Source: Azospirillum humicireducens (GTDB lineage: Bacteria > Pseudomonadota > Alphaproteobacteria > Azospirillales > Azospirillaceae). From it: a stretch of 64,000 nucleotides of DNA. Positions 17,118-26,957 of this stretch are shown here, piece by piece; positions within the stretch are counted from its first letter, which is position 1; every line of letters begins with the position of its first letter. Below the pieces are notes generated by a model. The model was not told the DNA's origin, searched no databases, and worked only from the letters and a program-made list of their open reading frames with translations. The translations under genes and the position numbers were made by a program. The stretch is taken from contig NZ_CP015285.1 in the NCBI RefSeq assembly GCF_001639105.2, positions 2,596,501 through 2,660,500 of the forward strand, written 5' to 3'.

Positions 17118-17606
17118 TCAGAACGGCGGCTGCTGCGGCTGTTCGGCTTGCTGGGCCGACTGGCGGTGATACAGCTCGGCGAAGTCGATCGGGTTGATCA
17201 TCAGCGGCGGGAAGCCGCCTTCGCGGGTCGCGCTGGACACGATGGCGCGGGCGAACGGGAAGATCATCCGGGCGCCTTCGATCATCAGGACCGGGCGGTG
17301 ATGCTCTTCCGGCAGGCCGGGGAACTGGAACAGGGCGCCATAGGACAGCTCGACCAGGAAGGCCACGGCCTCGCCCTGGCGGGCTTCGCAGCGCAGGTTC
17401 AGAGTCAGCTCGTAGATGTCCTCGCCAACCTTCTGACCCTGGACGTCGACGCCGATATTCACCTGCGGCTGCGGCTGGTTGGGCAGCAGGCTCTGCGGGG
17501 CGTTGGGGTTCTCGAACGACAGGTCCTTCACATACTGCGCGAGGACATGCATCGGCAGCGAGGACGCCTGCTGCTGCTCGGCGCCGTTGCTCATCTGATC
17601 GGACAT
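17118..17606 (-). CDS. secB: Protein-export chaperone SecB
   Basis: SecB tetramers keep precursor proteins unfolded and deliver them to SecA. The 162-residue protein has the family pattern YVKDLSFENPNAP near residues 25-37 and RPVLMIEGARMIFPFAR, with GGFPPLMINPIDF close to the end. The C-terminal tail is glutamine-rich. ATG 17606; a second in-frame ATG lies four codons on. It converges with rho over a shared terminator. The next upstream gene is fxsA, 184 bp away. Confidence 0.96.
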   Translation of the reverse strand: MSDQMSNGAEQQQASSLPMHVLAQYVKDLSFENPNAPQSLLPNQPQPQVNIGVDVQGQKVGEDIYELTLNLRCEARQGEAVAFLVELSYGALFQFPGLPEEHHRPVLMIEGARMIFPFARAIVSSATREGGFPPLMINPIDFAELYHRQSAQQAEQPQQPPF

Positions 17607-17790
17607 AACGGACTCCTAATCGCCGGCCTTCCTCCCGGCCCTTCTCCCGGTTTGGGGCAGGGCAGGGGCGGCTGGCCGACCCGGATGTGGGGTGACAGGG
17701 TTTGGTTCGCGACGGTTGTGCCTTCGCCCAGTGGGCTGGCTATCACGGATCGGCCGTCCTGCCAACGGAAACCACCGGCGATCCGGCGGC

Positions 17791-18414
17791 TCAGCGCCGC
17801 TCATCCGGGCGATGCTTCCCCCATTGGGAATCGGTCAGCCGTGGCGCGTCGCCTTCCGCCTTTCCATCGCCATTCCCGTCTCCGGGCGTGACGTCGCGGT
17901 AATCCACGTCGATCACGCCGGGCGCGGGGCGGAAGGGATCGTCGGCACGGCGGGAATCGCTGGCTCCGAATCCCGGCTCGCCGAAGCCCTCTCTTCCGAA
18001 GCCGCCACCGAAGCCGGAGCTACCGCCGGCGTCGGTTCCGCCCATGGTGGTGAAGACCGGCATGCCGGCCCCGATCCGGCCGAGCAGCCAGCGGCCGATG
18101 CCCCGGCGCAGCGGACCGATCAGCAGGGCCAGTCCCAGCATGTCTGTGAGGAAGCCGGGGATGATCAGCAGAATGCCGGCCAGCACGGCACAGAAGCCGT
18201 CGAGTACCGTGCCGATCGGCGCCTCTCCGCGGGCCGCCGCGGCCTGCGCACGGGTCAGCGACGACAGGCCGCGGTGGCGGACCAGCAGCACGCCCACCAC
18301 CGCCGACAGGGCGAGCAGCCCGATGGTCGGCCCGGCGCCGATCCAGTCGCCGACCTGGATGAATCCGACGATCTCCAGGATCGGCAGAAGAAGGATCAAC
18401 AGCAGGGGATTCAT
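17791..18414 (-). CDS. fxsA: FxsA family membrane protein
   Basis: FxsA-type inner-membrane protein of 207 residues. The hydrophobic core contains PLLLILLLPILEIVGFIQVG, GLLALSAVVGVLLV and ILLIIPGFLTDMLGLALLIGPLR, the family's hallmark blocks, up to about residue 115. In E. coli, FxsA relieves F-exclusion of phage T7; its normal role is unclear. The C-terminal 90 residues are cytoplasmic-type, with a Gly/Phe-rich repeat (GFGGGFGREGFGEPGFG). It diverges from timA, as is usual in alphaproteobacteria. Confidence 0.9.
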   Translation of the reverse strand: MNPLLLILLLPILEIVGFIQVGDWIGAGPTIGLLALSAVVGVLLVRHRGLSSLTRAQAAAARGEAPIGTVLDGFCAVLAGILLIIPGFLTDMLGLALLIGPLRRGIGRWLLGRIGAGMPVFTTMGGTDAGGSSGFGGGFGREGFGEPGFGASDSRRADDPFRPAPGVIDVDYRDVTPGDGNGDGKAEGDAPRLTDSQWGKHRPDERR

Positions 18415-18658
18415 GGTGTCCTTGCTCTTCGGGCTCGCTGCCCCTATCTAGGTTTGGATAGGTCGTCCGGTCGAAAGGCCGGCGGCTCCATCCGGGATGG
18501 CGGTTTGTAACGGGCAGGCAACACGTAATGCCGCCCATCCGCAAGGTCCAGGGGGGAGCAGGCGGTGACGCCGCGGCCACCGCCGGAACCGTCCACCGGA
18601 TCCGCAATATCAAGGCCGCTTCCGCAGGTCAAATCGCTCAAGTCGTTGGAAGGAACAG

Positions 18659-19342
18659 ATGATGGGAGACGGGTTCGTGTTCATCGAGATCGTGATCTTC
18701 GCGATGATCGCGGCCTTCCTCGTCTATCGGCTGCGCAGCGTCCTGGGCCGCCGGACGGGGGAGGAGCGTCAGCGCCCCAACCCGTTCACCCCCGCCCCGA
18801 ACACCGCAAAGCCCGACAATGTCGTGCCCCTGCCGGAACGCAACCGGCCGCGTCCCGATGTCGCAGTCTCCCCGGACGAGCCGTTGTCGCTGGCCGCTTC
18901 CATCGACCAGCTCCGGGCTGCCGACCCGACCTTCGACGAGAAGCATTTTCTGGAAGGCTCCAAGGCCGCTTTCGCCATGATCGTCGATGCCTTCGCCCGC
19001 GGCGACACCGCGACCTTGCGCCCGCTGCTGGCCGACGACGTCTATGAGAGCTTTGCCCGCGTCATCCGCGACCGTCAGGCCGCCGGCGAGCAGCACGAGG
19101 CCCGCATCGAGTTCGTGCGCGAGGCCGAGGTGGTGGAGGCCAAGCTGGATGCCGGCCGCACCGCCCTGGTCACCGTCCGTCTGGTCACCGATCAGGTCAA
19201 TGTCGTGCGCGACCGCAATGGCACTGTGATCGACGGCGATCCCAAGGAGCTGGTGGAGAACGTCGACATCTGGACCTTCGCCCGAAACATCCGCTCGCGC
19301 GATCCGAACTGGTCGCTGGTCGAGGTGCGTCCGGTTCAGTAA
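18659..19342 (+). CDS. timA: Tim44/TimA-type adaptor protein
   Basis: A 227-residue protein with one N-terminal membrane anchor (about residues 6-24, FVFIEIVIFAMIAAFLVYRL), a proline-rich linker and a Tim44-like lumenal fold from about residue 85 (DEKHFLEGSKAAFAMIVDAFARGD). The bacterial family is related to the mitochondrial import component Tim44 and is thought to assist membrane-linked protein handling. It overlaps mltA in TAATG, so the two are coupled. Two adjacent ATGs (18659, 18662) follow GGAAGGAAC. Confidence 0.9.
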   Translation: MMGDGFVFIEIVIFAMIAAFLVYRLRSVLGRRTGEERQRPNPFTPAPNTAKPDNVVPLPERNRPRPDVAVSPDEPLSLAASIDQLRAADPTFDEKHFLEGSKAAFAMIVDAFARGDTATLRPLLADDVYESFARVIRDRQAAGEQHEARIEFVREAEVVEAKLDAGRTALVTVRLVTDQVNVVRDRNGTVIDGDPKELVENVDIWTFARNIRSRDPNWSLVEVRPVQ

Positions 19343-20556
19343 TGACCCTCCGTCATCGTACCGCATTCAGCGCCATCGCCCTCTTCGGGGCGGTGGCGTT
19401 GCTGTTTTCGGCCTGCACGCCGAAGGACGAAGCGAAGCGGGAGGAGGCCAAGCCGCCGCCCGACGCCTTGACGCTGGCACCGCTGAGCTTCGCCGAGCTT
19501 CCGGGTTGGCGGAGCGATGCGGTCGCCCAGGCAATCCCGGCGCTCGCCCGTTCCTGCGCCCGTTTCAGGACGCTGCCGGCGGACAGGCCGGTCGGGCCGA
19601 ACGGTGTGGCTGGGACCGTCGGCGACTGGCAGGGTCCTTGCGCCCAACTGGCGGATCTGCCGCCCGGCGACGATGCCGCCCGCGCGTTCTTTGAAGCCAA
19701 CTTCATTCCCTATGCCTCCGGCAACAACGGCACGCGGGAAGGGCTGTTCACCGGCTATTACGAAGCCGAGCTGGAGGGCAGCCGCCGGCCGGATCCGGCC
19801 TATCCCGTGCCGCTCTACCGCCGGCCGCCGGATCTGGTGATGGTCGATCTCGGCGACTTCTCCGACCGCTGGCGGGGCGAACGCACCGCCGGCCGGGTGA
19901 TCGACGGCCGGCTGAAGCCCTACGAGGATCGCGCCGCCATCGTTTCCGGCTCGCTCAAGGGCAAGGGGTTGGAACTGGTCTGGGTGAAGGACCCGATCGG
20001 CGCCTTCTTCCTGCAGATCCAGGGATCGGGGCGGATCCGGCTGGCGGAAGGCGGCGAGATGCGGGTCGGCTACGCCGCACAGAACGGCCACAAATACGTT
20101 GCGATCGGCAAGGAGCTGATCGACCGCGGGCATTTGAAGCGGGAGGAGGTGTCGCTCCAGACCATCCGCGCTTGGCTGCTTGCCAATCCCGATCAGGCAG
20201 CCGGGGTGATGAACGTCAACCCGTCCTATGTCTTCTTCCAGCCGCTGACCGGCGACGGTCCCAACGGTGCCCAGGGCGTTGCCCTGACGCCGGGGCGCAG
20301 TCTGGCGGTGGATTCCAAATTCATGCCCTACGGCGCGCCGGTCTGGCTGGATGCCGAGGACCCGCTCGACGGCCGGCAGCGGCTGCAGCGGCTGCTGATT
20401 GCCCAGGACACCGGCGGCGCCATCCGCGGGCCGGTGCGCGGCGACGTCTTCTGGGGCCATGGGGCGGAGGCGGAACAGAAGGCCGGGGTGATGAAGAGCC
20501 GTGGCACCTACGCGCTGCTGCTGCCGAAGAGTGTGAAGGTGGCAGCCGGCGGGTAG
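19342..20556 (+). CDS. mltA: Membrane-bound lytic murein transglycosylase A (lipoprotein)
   Basis: MltA cleaves peptidoglycan glycan strands, forming 1,6-anhydro ends. The 404-residue protein has a lipoprotein signal ending in FSAC, with Cys25 as lipidation site. The MltA domain contains GLFTGYYEAELEGSRR, FFLQIQGSGRIRL and the C-terminal 3D-type motif LLIAQDTGGAIRGPVRGD, whose aspartates are catalytic in the family. It is coupled to timA. A parS-like site follows the stop by 6 bp. Confidence 0.95.
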   Translation: MTLRHRTAFSAIALFGAVALLFSACTPKDEAKREEAKPPPDALTLAPLSFAELPGWRSDAVAQAIPALARSCARFRTLPADRPVGPNGVAGTVGDWQGPCAQLADLPPGDDAARAFFEANFIPYASGNNGTREGLFTGYYEAELEGSRRPDPAYPVPLYRRPPDLVMVDLGDFSDRWRGERTAGRVIDGRLKPYEDRAAIVSGSLKGKGLELVWVKDPIGAFFLQIQGSGRIRLAEGGEMRVGYAAQNGHKYVAIGKELIDRGHLKREEVSLQTIRAWLLANPDQAAGVMNVNPSYVFFQPLTGDGPNGAQGVALTPGRSLAVDSKFMPYGAPVWLDAEDPLDGRQRLQRLLIAQDTGGAIRGPVRGDVFWGHGAEAEQKAGVMKSRGTYALLLPKSVKVAAGG

Positions 20557-20561
20557 GGGAA

Positions 20562-20577
20562 TGTTTCACGTGAAGCG
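20562..20577. promoter_or_regulatory. parS: parS-like site between mltA and hslU
   Basis: TGTTTCACGTGAAGCG matches 14 of 16 consensus positions; the two differences are in the right arm. It lies in the short convergent gap, next to a hairpin GGGGCGC/GCGCCCC (20577-20599). It is about 8 kb right of the probable oriC, the only intergenic candidate on that side. Confidence 0.75.
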
Positions 20578-20606
20578 GGGCGCCCGACGCGTGCGCCCCC
20601 GCAGCG

Positions 20607-21953
20607 TCACAGGATGAACTTCGACAGATCCGCGTTCTTCGCCAGCCCGCCGACCCGCTCGCGCACCAGGGCGGCGTCGATGGTGATGGTCTCGCCGGCG
20701 CGGTCGCTCGCGGCGAAGCTGATCTCTTCCAGCAGGCGTTCCAGAACGGTGTGCAGTCGCCGCGCGCCGATGTTCTCGACCGAGCTGTTGATCTCCGCCG
20801 CCAGCCGGGCCAGCTCGTCGATGCTGTCGTCGGTGAAGACCAGATCGACCTCCTCCGTCTTCATCAGCGCCTTGTACTGGCGGATCAGGCTGGCTTCCGG
20901 CTCGGTCAGGATGCGCTTGAAATCGTCCTGGCTCAGCGCCTTCAGCTCGACGCGGATCGGCAGGCGGCCCTGCAGTTCGGGCAGCAGGTCCGACGGCTTG
21001 GCGATGTGGAACGCGCCCGACGCGATGAACAGGACATGGTCGGTCTTCACCGGCCCATGCTTGGTCGAGACCGTGGTGCCCTCGATCAGCGGCAGCAGGT
21101 CGCGCTGGACGCCCTCGCGGCTGACATCGGCGCCGCGGGCATCCGACCGGGCGGAGATCTTGTCGATCTCGTCGAGGAAGACGATGCCGTTCTGCTCGAC
21201 CGCGCGGATCGCCTCCGCCACCACCTTTTCCTGGTCCAGCAGCTTGTCGGACTCCTCGGCCATCAGCACGGTGTGGCTTTCGGCCACCGTCATGCGGCGG
21301 GTCTTGGTGCGGCCGCCCATCATCTTGCCGAACATGTCGTTCAGGTTCAGCATGCCCATCTGGCCGCCCGGCACGCCGGGGATGTCGAAGGTCGGCATGC
21401 CGGCCGGCGCCCCGGTGTCGGCGACCTGGATTTCGATCTCCTTGTCGTTCAGCGTGCCCTCGCGCAGCATCTTGCGGAACTTGGCGCGGGTGTCGGCACT
21501 GGCGCTGTCGCCGCAGAGCGCGTCGAGCACGCGTTCCTCGGCACGCAGTTCAGCCTTGGCGGCGACCTCCTTGCGCAGACGCTCGCGGGTCAGGCCGATG
21601 GCGGCTTCCACCAGATCGCGGACGATCTGCTCGACGTCGCGGCCGACATAGCCGACCTCGGTGAACTTGGTGGCTTCCACCTTCAGGAAGGGAGCCTGGG
21701 CCAGCCGGGCGAGGCGGCGGGCGATCTCGGTCTTGCCGACGCCGGTCGGGCCGATCATCAGGATGTTCTTCGGCAACACCTCTTCACGCAACCCCTCGGG
21801 CAGCTGCTGCCGGCGCCAGCGGTTGCGCAGCGCGATGGCGACCGCGCGCTTGGCCTCGTTCTGGCCGACGATGTAGCGGTCGAGCTCCGAGACGATCTCG
21901 CGCGGGCTGAAGGCGGCGGTGTCGGCGGATACGGAAGCGGTCTGAATCGTCAT
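20607..21953 (-). CDS. hslU: ATP-dependent protease ATPase subunit HslU
   Basis: HslU (ClpY) hexamers unfold substrates for the HslV protease. The 448-residue protein has [16 protein letters not shown] at the start of the AAA domain, Walker A GPTGVGKT at about residues 68-75, Walker [10 protein letters not shown] and the family C-terminus ending in KFIL, which inserts into HslV. ATG 21953 starts 5 bp after the hslV stop; GTG 21962 overlapping that stop (GTGA) is an alternative adding three residues. A parS-like site lies 30 bp past its stop. Confidence 0.96.
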   Translation of the reverse strand: MTIQTASVSADTAAFSPREIVSELDRYIVGQNEAKRAVAIALRNRWRRQQLPEGLREEVLPKNILMIGPTGVGKTEIARRLARLAQAPFLKVEATKFTEVGYVGRDVEQIVRDLVEAAIGLTRERLRKEVAAKAELRAEERVLDALCGDSASADTRAKFRKMLREGTLNDKEIEIQVADTGAPAGMPTFDIPGVPGGQMGMLNLNDMFGKMMGGRTKTRRMTVAESHTVLMAEESDKLLDQEKVVAEAIRAVEQNGIVFLDEIDKISARSDARGADVSREGVQRDLLPLIEGTTVSTKHGPVKTDHVLFIASGAFHIAKPSDLLPELQGRLPIRVELKALSQDDFKRILTEPEASLIRQYKALMKTEEVDLVFTDDSIDELARLAAEINSSVENIGARRLHTVLERLLEEISFAASDRAGETITIDAALVRERVGGLAKNADLSKFIL

Positions 21954-21958
21954 GGCGC

Positions 21959-22522
21959 TCACAGCTTTTCCAGGGTGACGTTTTCATTGGTGTAGACGCA
22001 GATGCCGGCGGCGATCTTCATCGCCTTGCGCGCCACGGCTTCCGCATCCATCCCGTCGATGTCGATCAGCGCGCGCGCGGCCGACAGGGCATAGGAGCCG
22101 CCGGAACCGATGCCGATCAGCCCGTCCTCCGGCTCCAGCACGTCGCCGTTGCCGGTCAGCACCAGGCTGACGCTCTTGTCGGCCACCGCCATCATCGCCT
22201 CAAGCCGGCGCAGGTAGCGGTCGGTGCGCCAGTCCTTGGCCATCTCGACGCAGGCGCGGGTCAGCTGGCCGGGATACTGCTCCAGTTTGCCTTCCAGCCG
22301 TTCGAACAGGGTCATCGCGTCGGCGGTGGCGCCGGCGAAGCCGGCCATCACCGTGCCGCCGGCCAGCCAGCGGACCTTGCGCGCGTTGGCCTTCATCACC
22401 GTCTGGCCGACCGAGACCTGCCCGTCGCCGGCGATCACCACCTGACCGTTCTTGCGCACCGACAGGATGGTGGTGCCGTGCCATTGGATGGGATCATGGG
22501 AATTGGACGCTGGGTAGGTCAT
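21959..22522 (-). CDS. hslV: ATP-dependent protease proteolytic subunit HslV
   Basis: HslV (ClpQ) forms the proteasome-like dodecamer. The 187-residue precursor should be cut before Thr17 to expose the catalytic N-terminal threonine ([19 protein letters not shown]). The 16-residue propeptide is longer than in E. coli. [15 protein letters not shown] and [14 protein letters not shown] are also family motifs. ATG 22522 was chosen over the TTG two codons upstream. It precedes hslU directly and follows the lipoprotein gene by 99 bp. Confidence 0.96.
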   Translation of the reverse strand: MTYPASNSHDPIQWHGTTILSVRKNGQVVIAGDGQVSVGQTVMKANARKVRWLAGGTVMAGFAGATADAMTLFERLEGKLEQYPGQLTRACVEMAKDWRTDRYLRRLEAMMAVADKSVSLVLTGNGDVLEPEDGLIGIGSGGSYALSAARALIDIDGMDAEAVARKAMKIAAGICVYTNENVTLEKL

Positions 22523-22621
22523 GCGCAAACCATGCTGGAAAAGGGGAGCCGCCCGCTGCCCCGGAAAGGCGCACCGTTGCAGGGCGCAAGTCCCTGGAGC
22601 CGCGGCGGCAGGGCATCCGGT

Positions 22622-24175
22622 CTATGTGGGAGGAGCGCGGTCCCCGTCAAGAACATCACCGTCAAGCTCCCCCTCCTCCGCCCAGGGATCGGACGGAATG
22701 CCGCGGTCCAGCCGGTTCCGGTCCGCCGTCCGGGCGGTGTTGCGGCCCATTCGATCCTGTTTGGATGGCGGAGAAGATGCGTTTGGCCCGGCCGGATCCG
22801 CCCCCAGCCGGTCGAGCAGCGGACCGATTGCCAGGAACTCGACCAGCCCGGCCGGTGTGGCGGCCGGTCGACCGGCAGCGGCTGCTACGCCGATCAGCAT
22901 CCCGTCGCCATCGAGCAGTGGATCGCCGGCCTCCGTCACCGCCGTGAACAGGGCGGCGGAGCCCAGATCCGCCTGGATCAGCGTGGCTCCGCGGCTCTCT
23001 CCAGATCGCAGGCTGGCGATGATCCCCTCGATTTCCTTGCCTCGCCCGCCGGGGACCGCCCGCACCGGCTGGCTGACGTGCAGGCTCCCGGTACGGACGG
23101 GAAGGGCAGTCAGCCGCGCCGGCACCTTCACCAGTGCAAAACCGCTCGCCGTGTCGCGTCCGATCACCCAGCCTGTCAGCTCCACCCCCTGTGCCGGTCT
23201 GACACTGACGGTGGGATCGGATCCGGGGAGGGCAGCCAGCAGCACGGCCTGCACCTCGCCGGCCACATCGGTCTCGCCGATAACGAACCCGTGGGAAGCG
23301 CCCGATGATCCGCCGACAGCCACCCGCGCCGCCGCGACCCTGCCGGACCCGGATCCGGTCCGCAGCAGGAGACGGCCGACCGCCGGGGACGGGGATGCCG
23401 GACCCGGCACGGGAACACCGGCCACGGGAACCAGCGGGATGGGCCCGGATCCGGCCGATGTTGCCGGGGACATCGGCGCTGCCGGCGCCGCTGCCGGGGC
23501 GGGCAGGGTGCCGCCCGACAGCAGGTTGCGGAAGCCTGCGTCGGCGGCGAGCGCCTCCACCGCGGCGGCGAATGCCTCCTCCATCAACATGGTATCGCCC
23601 TGGGGCACGCCGCGCTCCTGGGTCGTCACGCCGGTGGTGACGAGACGGTGGACCAGCCCGCCGCCACGCGCATCGTAGACCGTCCATTCCACCTTGACGC
23701 TGCCGGTGCCGGAACTGCCCTTGCTGCTGCCGGTCAGCCAGTTGACGCGGTTGCACAGCTCCAACTGTACGTCGCGCAGGTCGCCCTGCACGGTGAAGCG
23801 GGCACGGCTGCGGTTGCCGTCGGGGCTGTCGGGACCGCCGGGCCGTCCGACCACGTCGAAACCGGCGGAGGTCATCACCTCGGCAAACCGCTCCTCGAAG
23901 GTCGACCCCCGGCGCATGTTGACGCCGCTGGTCCAATAAACGTCGTCATAGGGCGGGGCGCAGTCGATGCCCCAGACATAGCGGCCGATCTGCATTCCCC
24001 GCCGCATCGATCCGATGGCAAGCTCGCCGAAGCGGAAGGGCGCGGTGGTTCCGGCAGCAACCGGGGGGGCGGATCTGCCGGCCTGCGGGGGCGGGGGGCC
24101 ACCGCCGCAGCCGGCCGGCAGCAGGCCGAGAAAGAGCAACAATGCTGCGGCGATCGGGCGCGGAAAGATCGTCAT
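22622..24175 (-). CDS. Lipoprotein with degenerate trypsin-like (DegP-type) domain
   Basis: A 517-residue predicted lipoprotein: signal peptide 1-22 with lipobox LPAGC (Cys23). An N-terminal domain of unknown function follows (about 45-220, with [16 protein letters not shown] and [20 protein letters not shown]). Then comes a Pro/Ala-rich linker (222-265) and a beta-barrel-like region (about 275-455). That region follows HtrA/DegP proteases: [21 protein letters not shown] for the usual D-x-ALLK segment, and [15 protein letters not shown] for GNSGGPLL-x-x-x-G-x-VIGI. The catalytic His, Asp and Ser positions are all replaced, so a scaffold or binding role is inferred. It lies upstream of hslVU and diverges from hisB. 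Confidence 0.8.
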   Translation of the reverse strand: MTIFPRPIAAALLLFLGLLPAGCGGGPPPPQAGRSAPPVAAGTTAPFRFGELAIGSMRRGMQIGRYVWGIDCAPPYDDVYWTSGVNMRRGSTFEERFAEVMTSAGFDVVGRPGGPDSPDGNRSRARFTVQGDLRDVQLELCNRVNWLTGSSKGSSGTGSVKVEWTVYDARGGGLVHRLVTTGVTTQERGVPQGDTMLMEEAFAAAVEALAADAGFRNLLSGGTLPAPAAAPAAPMSPATSAGSGPIPLVPVAGVPVPGPASPSPAVGRLLLRTGSGSGRVAAARVAVGGSSGASHGFVIGETDVAGEVQAVLLAALPGSDPTVSVRPAQGVELTGWVIGRDTASGFALVKVPARLTALPVRTGSLHVSQPVRAVPGGRGKEIEGIIASLRSGESRGATLIQADLGSAALFTAVTEAGDPLLDGDGMLIGVAAAAGRPAATPAGLVEFLAIGPLLDRLGADPAGPNASSPPSKQDRMGRNTARTADRNRLDRGIPSDPWAEEGELDGDVLDGDRAPPT

Positions 24176-24310
24176 AAGCGGATATGCACGCAGGAAGTGT
24201 ATGGAACTGTACCCTGCACACCATTGCAGGACAATCGTCGGAATGGACGGGCTGCGCATCAATCATGCCGGATGCTGGCGCGCAGGGATGCTTCCTGCTA
24301 CAAAATCGCC

Positions 24311-24934
24311 ATGGACCAGACCCCCATCAACGGCGGCCGCCGCGCCTCGATCGAGCGGAACACCACAGAGACCCGGATCCGGGTCGCGCTGAACCTTGAC
24401 GGCACCGGCGTCTATGACGTCAAGACGGGGGTCGGCTTCCTCGACCATATGCTGGAACAGCTGTCGCGCCACAGCCTGATGGACCTGACGGTCCTGGCCG
24501 ACGGCGACCTCCACATCGACTATCACCACACGACCGAGGATACCGGCATCGCCATCGGCATGGCGGTGGCGAAGGCGCTGGGCGACCGCAAGGGCATCCA
24601 GCGCTACGGCCATTCCTATGTCCCGATGGACGAGACGCTGACGCGGGTGGCGCTGGACTTCTCCAACCGGCCCTATCTGATCTGGAAGGTGAATTTCACC
24701 CGCGACAAGATCGGCGATTTCGACACCGAGCTGTTCCGGGAGTGGTTCCAGGCCTTCGCCATGGCCGCCGGCGTGACGCTGCACGTCGAAAACCTGTATG
24801 GCGAGAACAACCACCACATCGTGGAAAGCTGCTACAAGGCGCTTGCCCGCGCGCTGCGCGCCGGGGTGGAGATCGACCCGCGCAAGCGCGATGCGGTGCC
24901 CTCCACCAAGGGCACGCTCGGCGGATCGCTCTGA
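24311..24934 (+). CDS. hisB: Imidazoleglycerol-phosphate dehydratase
   Basis: HisB dehydrates imidazole-glycerol phosphate in histidine synthesis. The 207-residue monofunctional enzyme has manganese-binding motifs [13 protein letters not shown] and [11 protein letters not shown] and the later [19 protein letters not shown]. There is no fused phosphatase domain, unlike the E. coli enzyme. ATG 24311 is well placed; the frame stays open upstream only by chance. First gene of hisB-hisH-GNAT-hisA-hisF-hisE. Confidence 0.97.
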   Translation: MDQTPINGGRRASIERNTTETRIRVALNLDGTGVYDVKTGVGFLDHMLEQLSRHSLMDLTVLADGDLHIDYHHTTEDTGIAIGMAVAKALGDRKGIQRYGHSYVPMDETLTRVALDFSNRPYLIWKVNFTRDKIGDFDTELFREWFQAFAMAAGVTLHVENLYGENNHHIVESCYKALARALRAGVEIDPRKRDAVPSTKGTLGGSL

Positions 24935-24988
24935 CGGCGGGGACCTGAAGTCCCCCTCCGCCGTCCTACCGGAAGGTTTGTCACGTCC

Positions 24989-25633
24989 ATGGAAACGGTC
25001 GCGCTGATCGATTACGGCTCCGGCAACCTGCGCTCCGCCGCCAAGGCGATCGAGCGCGCGGCCGGCGAAGCCGAGGCCTCCTACACCGTCCTCGTCACCT
25101 CCGACGCCGATGCCGTCCGCCGGGCCGACCGCGTGGTCCTGCCCGGCGTCGGCGCCTTCGCCGACTGCAAGCGCGGCCTGTCGGAGGTTCCCGGCATGCT
25201 CGAGGCGCTGGAGGAGGTGGTGCACCGCCGCGGCCGGCCCTTCCTGGGCATCTGCGTCGGCATGCAGCTGATGGCCGAACGCGGGCGCGAATATGGCGTG
25301 ACCGAGGGGCTGGGCTGGATCCGGGGCGAGGTGGTGAAGCTGGAGCCGGCGGATCCGGCCCTGAAAATCCCGCATATGGGCTGGAACGAGCTGAACATCC
25401 GCCATCCGCACCCGGTCCTCGCCGGGCTGCCGGAGGGCGCGCATGCCTATTTCGTCCATTCCTACCAGTTCAAGCTGGCCGATCCCGCCACGCTGATCGC
25501 GTCGGCCGACTATGGCGGCCCGTTCGCCGCGGTGGTCGGGCGCGACAATCTGGTCGGCACCCAATTTCACCCGGAGAAGAGCCAGGCGACGGGTCTGGCG
25601 CTGATCGCCAACTTCCTGCGCTGGAAGGTCTGA
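24989..25633 (+). CDS. hisH: Imidazole glycerol phosphate synthase, glutaminase subunit HisH
   Basis: HisH releases ammonia from glutamine for HisF. The 214-residue class I amidotransferase has the N-terminal [13 protein letters not shown], the oxyanion and nucleophile region [14 protein letters not shown] (catalytic Cys) and the His/Glu pair in [16 protein letters not shown] precedes ATG 24989. It follows hisB by 54 bp and is separated from hisF by an acetyltransferase gene and hisA. Confidence 0.97.
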   Translation: METVALIDYGSGNLRSAAKAIERAAGEAEASYTVLVTSDADAVRRADRVVLPGVGAFADCKRGLSEVPGMLEALEEVVHRRGRPFLGICVGMQLMAERGREYGVTEGLGWIRGEVVKLEPADPALKIPHMGWNELNIRHPHPVLAGLPEGAHAYFVHSYQFKLADPATLIASADYGGPFAAVVGRDNLVGTQFHPEKSQATGLALIANFLRWKV

Positions 25634-25637
25634 CGCG

Positions 25638-26180
25638 ATGGCAGAGATCGCCATCGACAAGGTCGATGCGCTGAAAACCGCCGACCTGCATGACCTCTGC
25701 GACGCGGCCGACGACGCCATCCGGGCCGGCGGCGGCTTCGGCTGGGTCGAGCCGCCGCCACGCGACGTGATGGAGCGGTTCTGGAAGGGTGTGCTGGTGG
25801 TGCCGGAACGGGTGCTGTTCGTTGCCCGCCTCGACGGGGTGGTGGCCGGATCCGCCCAGCTGGTCAAGCCGCCGCGCAACAACGAGGCGCAGGCCCACGC
25901 CGCCCAGCTGACCACCAGCTTCGTCGCTCCCTGGGCGCGCGGCCACGGCCTCGCCCGCCGGCTGACCATGGCGGTGATGGACGAAGCCTGCAGCGCCGGG
26001 TTCCGGGTGCTGAATCTGGACGTCCGCGTGACGCAGGAGGCGGCCATCGCGCTCTATGAATCGCTCGGCTTCAGGCGCTGGGGAACCCATCCCTTCTATG
26101 CGCTGGTGCAGGGCAAGCCGCTCGCCGGACATTTCTACTGCAAAGACCTTCAGCCTGCCCCCCAGCCGCCCGCCCAATAA
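25638..26180 (+). CDS. GNAT family N-acetyltransferase within the his operon
   Basis: A 180-residue acyl-CoA-dependent acetyltransferase. The acetyl-CoA loop WARGHGLARRLTMAV (R-x-x-G-x-A type) sits near residues 98-112, and the fold ends with the AIALYESLGFRRWG motif. The substrate cannot be read from the sequence. It begins 4 bp after hisH and ends 30 bp before hisA, so it is cotranscribed with histidine genes. Codon use looks like the neighbours', giving no sign of recent transfer. Confidence 0.88.
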   Translation: MAEIAIDKVDALKTADLHDLCDAADDAIRAGGGFGWVEPPPRDVMERFWKGVLVVPERVLFVARLDGVVAGSAQLVKPPRNNEAQAHAAQLTTSFVAPWARGHGLARRLTMAVMDEACSAGFRVLNLDVRVTQEAAIALYESLGFRRWGTHPFYALVQGKPLAGHFYCKDLQPAPQPPAQ

Positions 26181-26210
26181 CCGCCAGCAAGCCATAGGAC
26201 GACGCCCGCG

Positions 26211-26957
26211 ATGATCATCTACCCCGCCATCGACCTCAAGGACGGTGCCTGCGTCCGCCTGCTGCGCGGCGAGATGAGCCAGGCCACGGTCTTTAACACC
26301 GATCCCGGCGAACAGGCCCGCCTGTTCCAGAGCCAGGGCTTCGAATGGCTGCATCTGGTCGACCTCAACGGCGCCTTCGAAGGCAAGCCGGTGAACGGTG
26401 CCGCGGTCGAAAGCATCCTGAAATCCGTCACCATTCCGGTCCAGCTCGGCGGCGGCATCCGCGACCTGACCACCATCGGGATGTGGCTGGAAAAGGGCAT
26501 CAGCCGCGTCATCCTGGGCACGGTGGCCCTGCGTGACCCGGATCTGGTCAAGGCTGCCTGCCGTGAGTTTCCGGGCAGGATCGCGGTGGGTATCGACGCG
26601 CGCGAGGGCTATGTCGCCGTGGCGGGCTGGGCCGAGACCTCCGACATCAAGGCGCTGGATCTGGCGCTGAAGTTCGAGGATTGCGGCGTCGCCGCCATCA
26701 TCTACACCGACATCAACCGCGACGGTGCCATGGGCGGCGTGAATGTCGAGTCCACCTCCGACCTCGCCTTCCACCTGACCACCCCGGTCATCGCGTCGGG
26801 CGGCGTCTCTTCAATCGACGACCTGAAGGCGTTGAAGCTGGAGGAGGACACCGGGATCGAGGGCGTGATCTGCGGCCGTGCGCTCTATGACGGCCGGATC
26901 GACCCCAAGGAGGCGCTGGCCCTGCTCTCCGCCACCGCCGTCGAGGACGCCGACTGA
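26211..26957 (+). CDS. hisA: ProFAR isomerase HisA
   Basis: HisA carries out the Amadori rearrangement of ProFAR to PRFAR. The 248-residue TIM barrel has the catalytic aspartate in [14 protein letters not shown] (Asp8) and the second half-barrel aspartate in [14 protein letters not shown], along with phosphate-binding GGGIRD and SGGVSS loops. ATG 26211 follows the GNAT gene and its stop overlaps the hisF ATG (TGATG). Confidence 0.97.
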   Translation: MIIYPAIDLKDGACVRLLRGEMSQATVFNTDPGEQARLFQSQGFEWLHLVDLNGAFEGKPVNGAAVESILKSVTIPVQLGGGIRDLTTIGMWLEKGISRVILGTVALRDPDLVKAACREFPGRIAVGIDAREGYVAVAGWAETSDIKALDLALKFEDCGVAAIIYTDINRDGAMGGVNVESTSDLAFHLTTPVIASGGVSSIDDLKALKLEEDTGIEGVICGRALYDGRIDPKEALALLSATAVEDAD

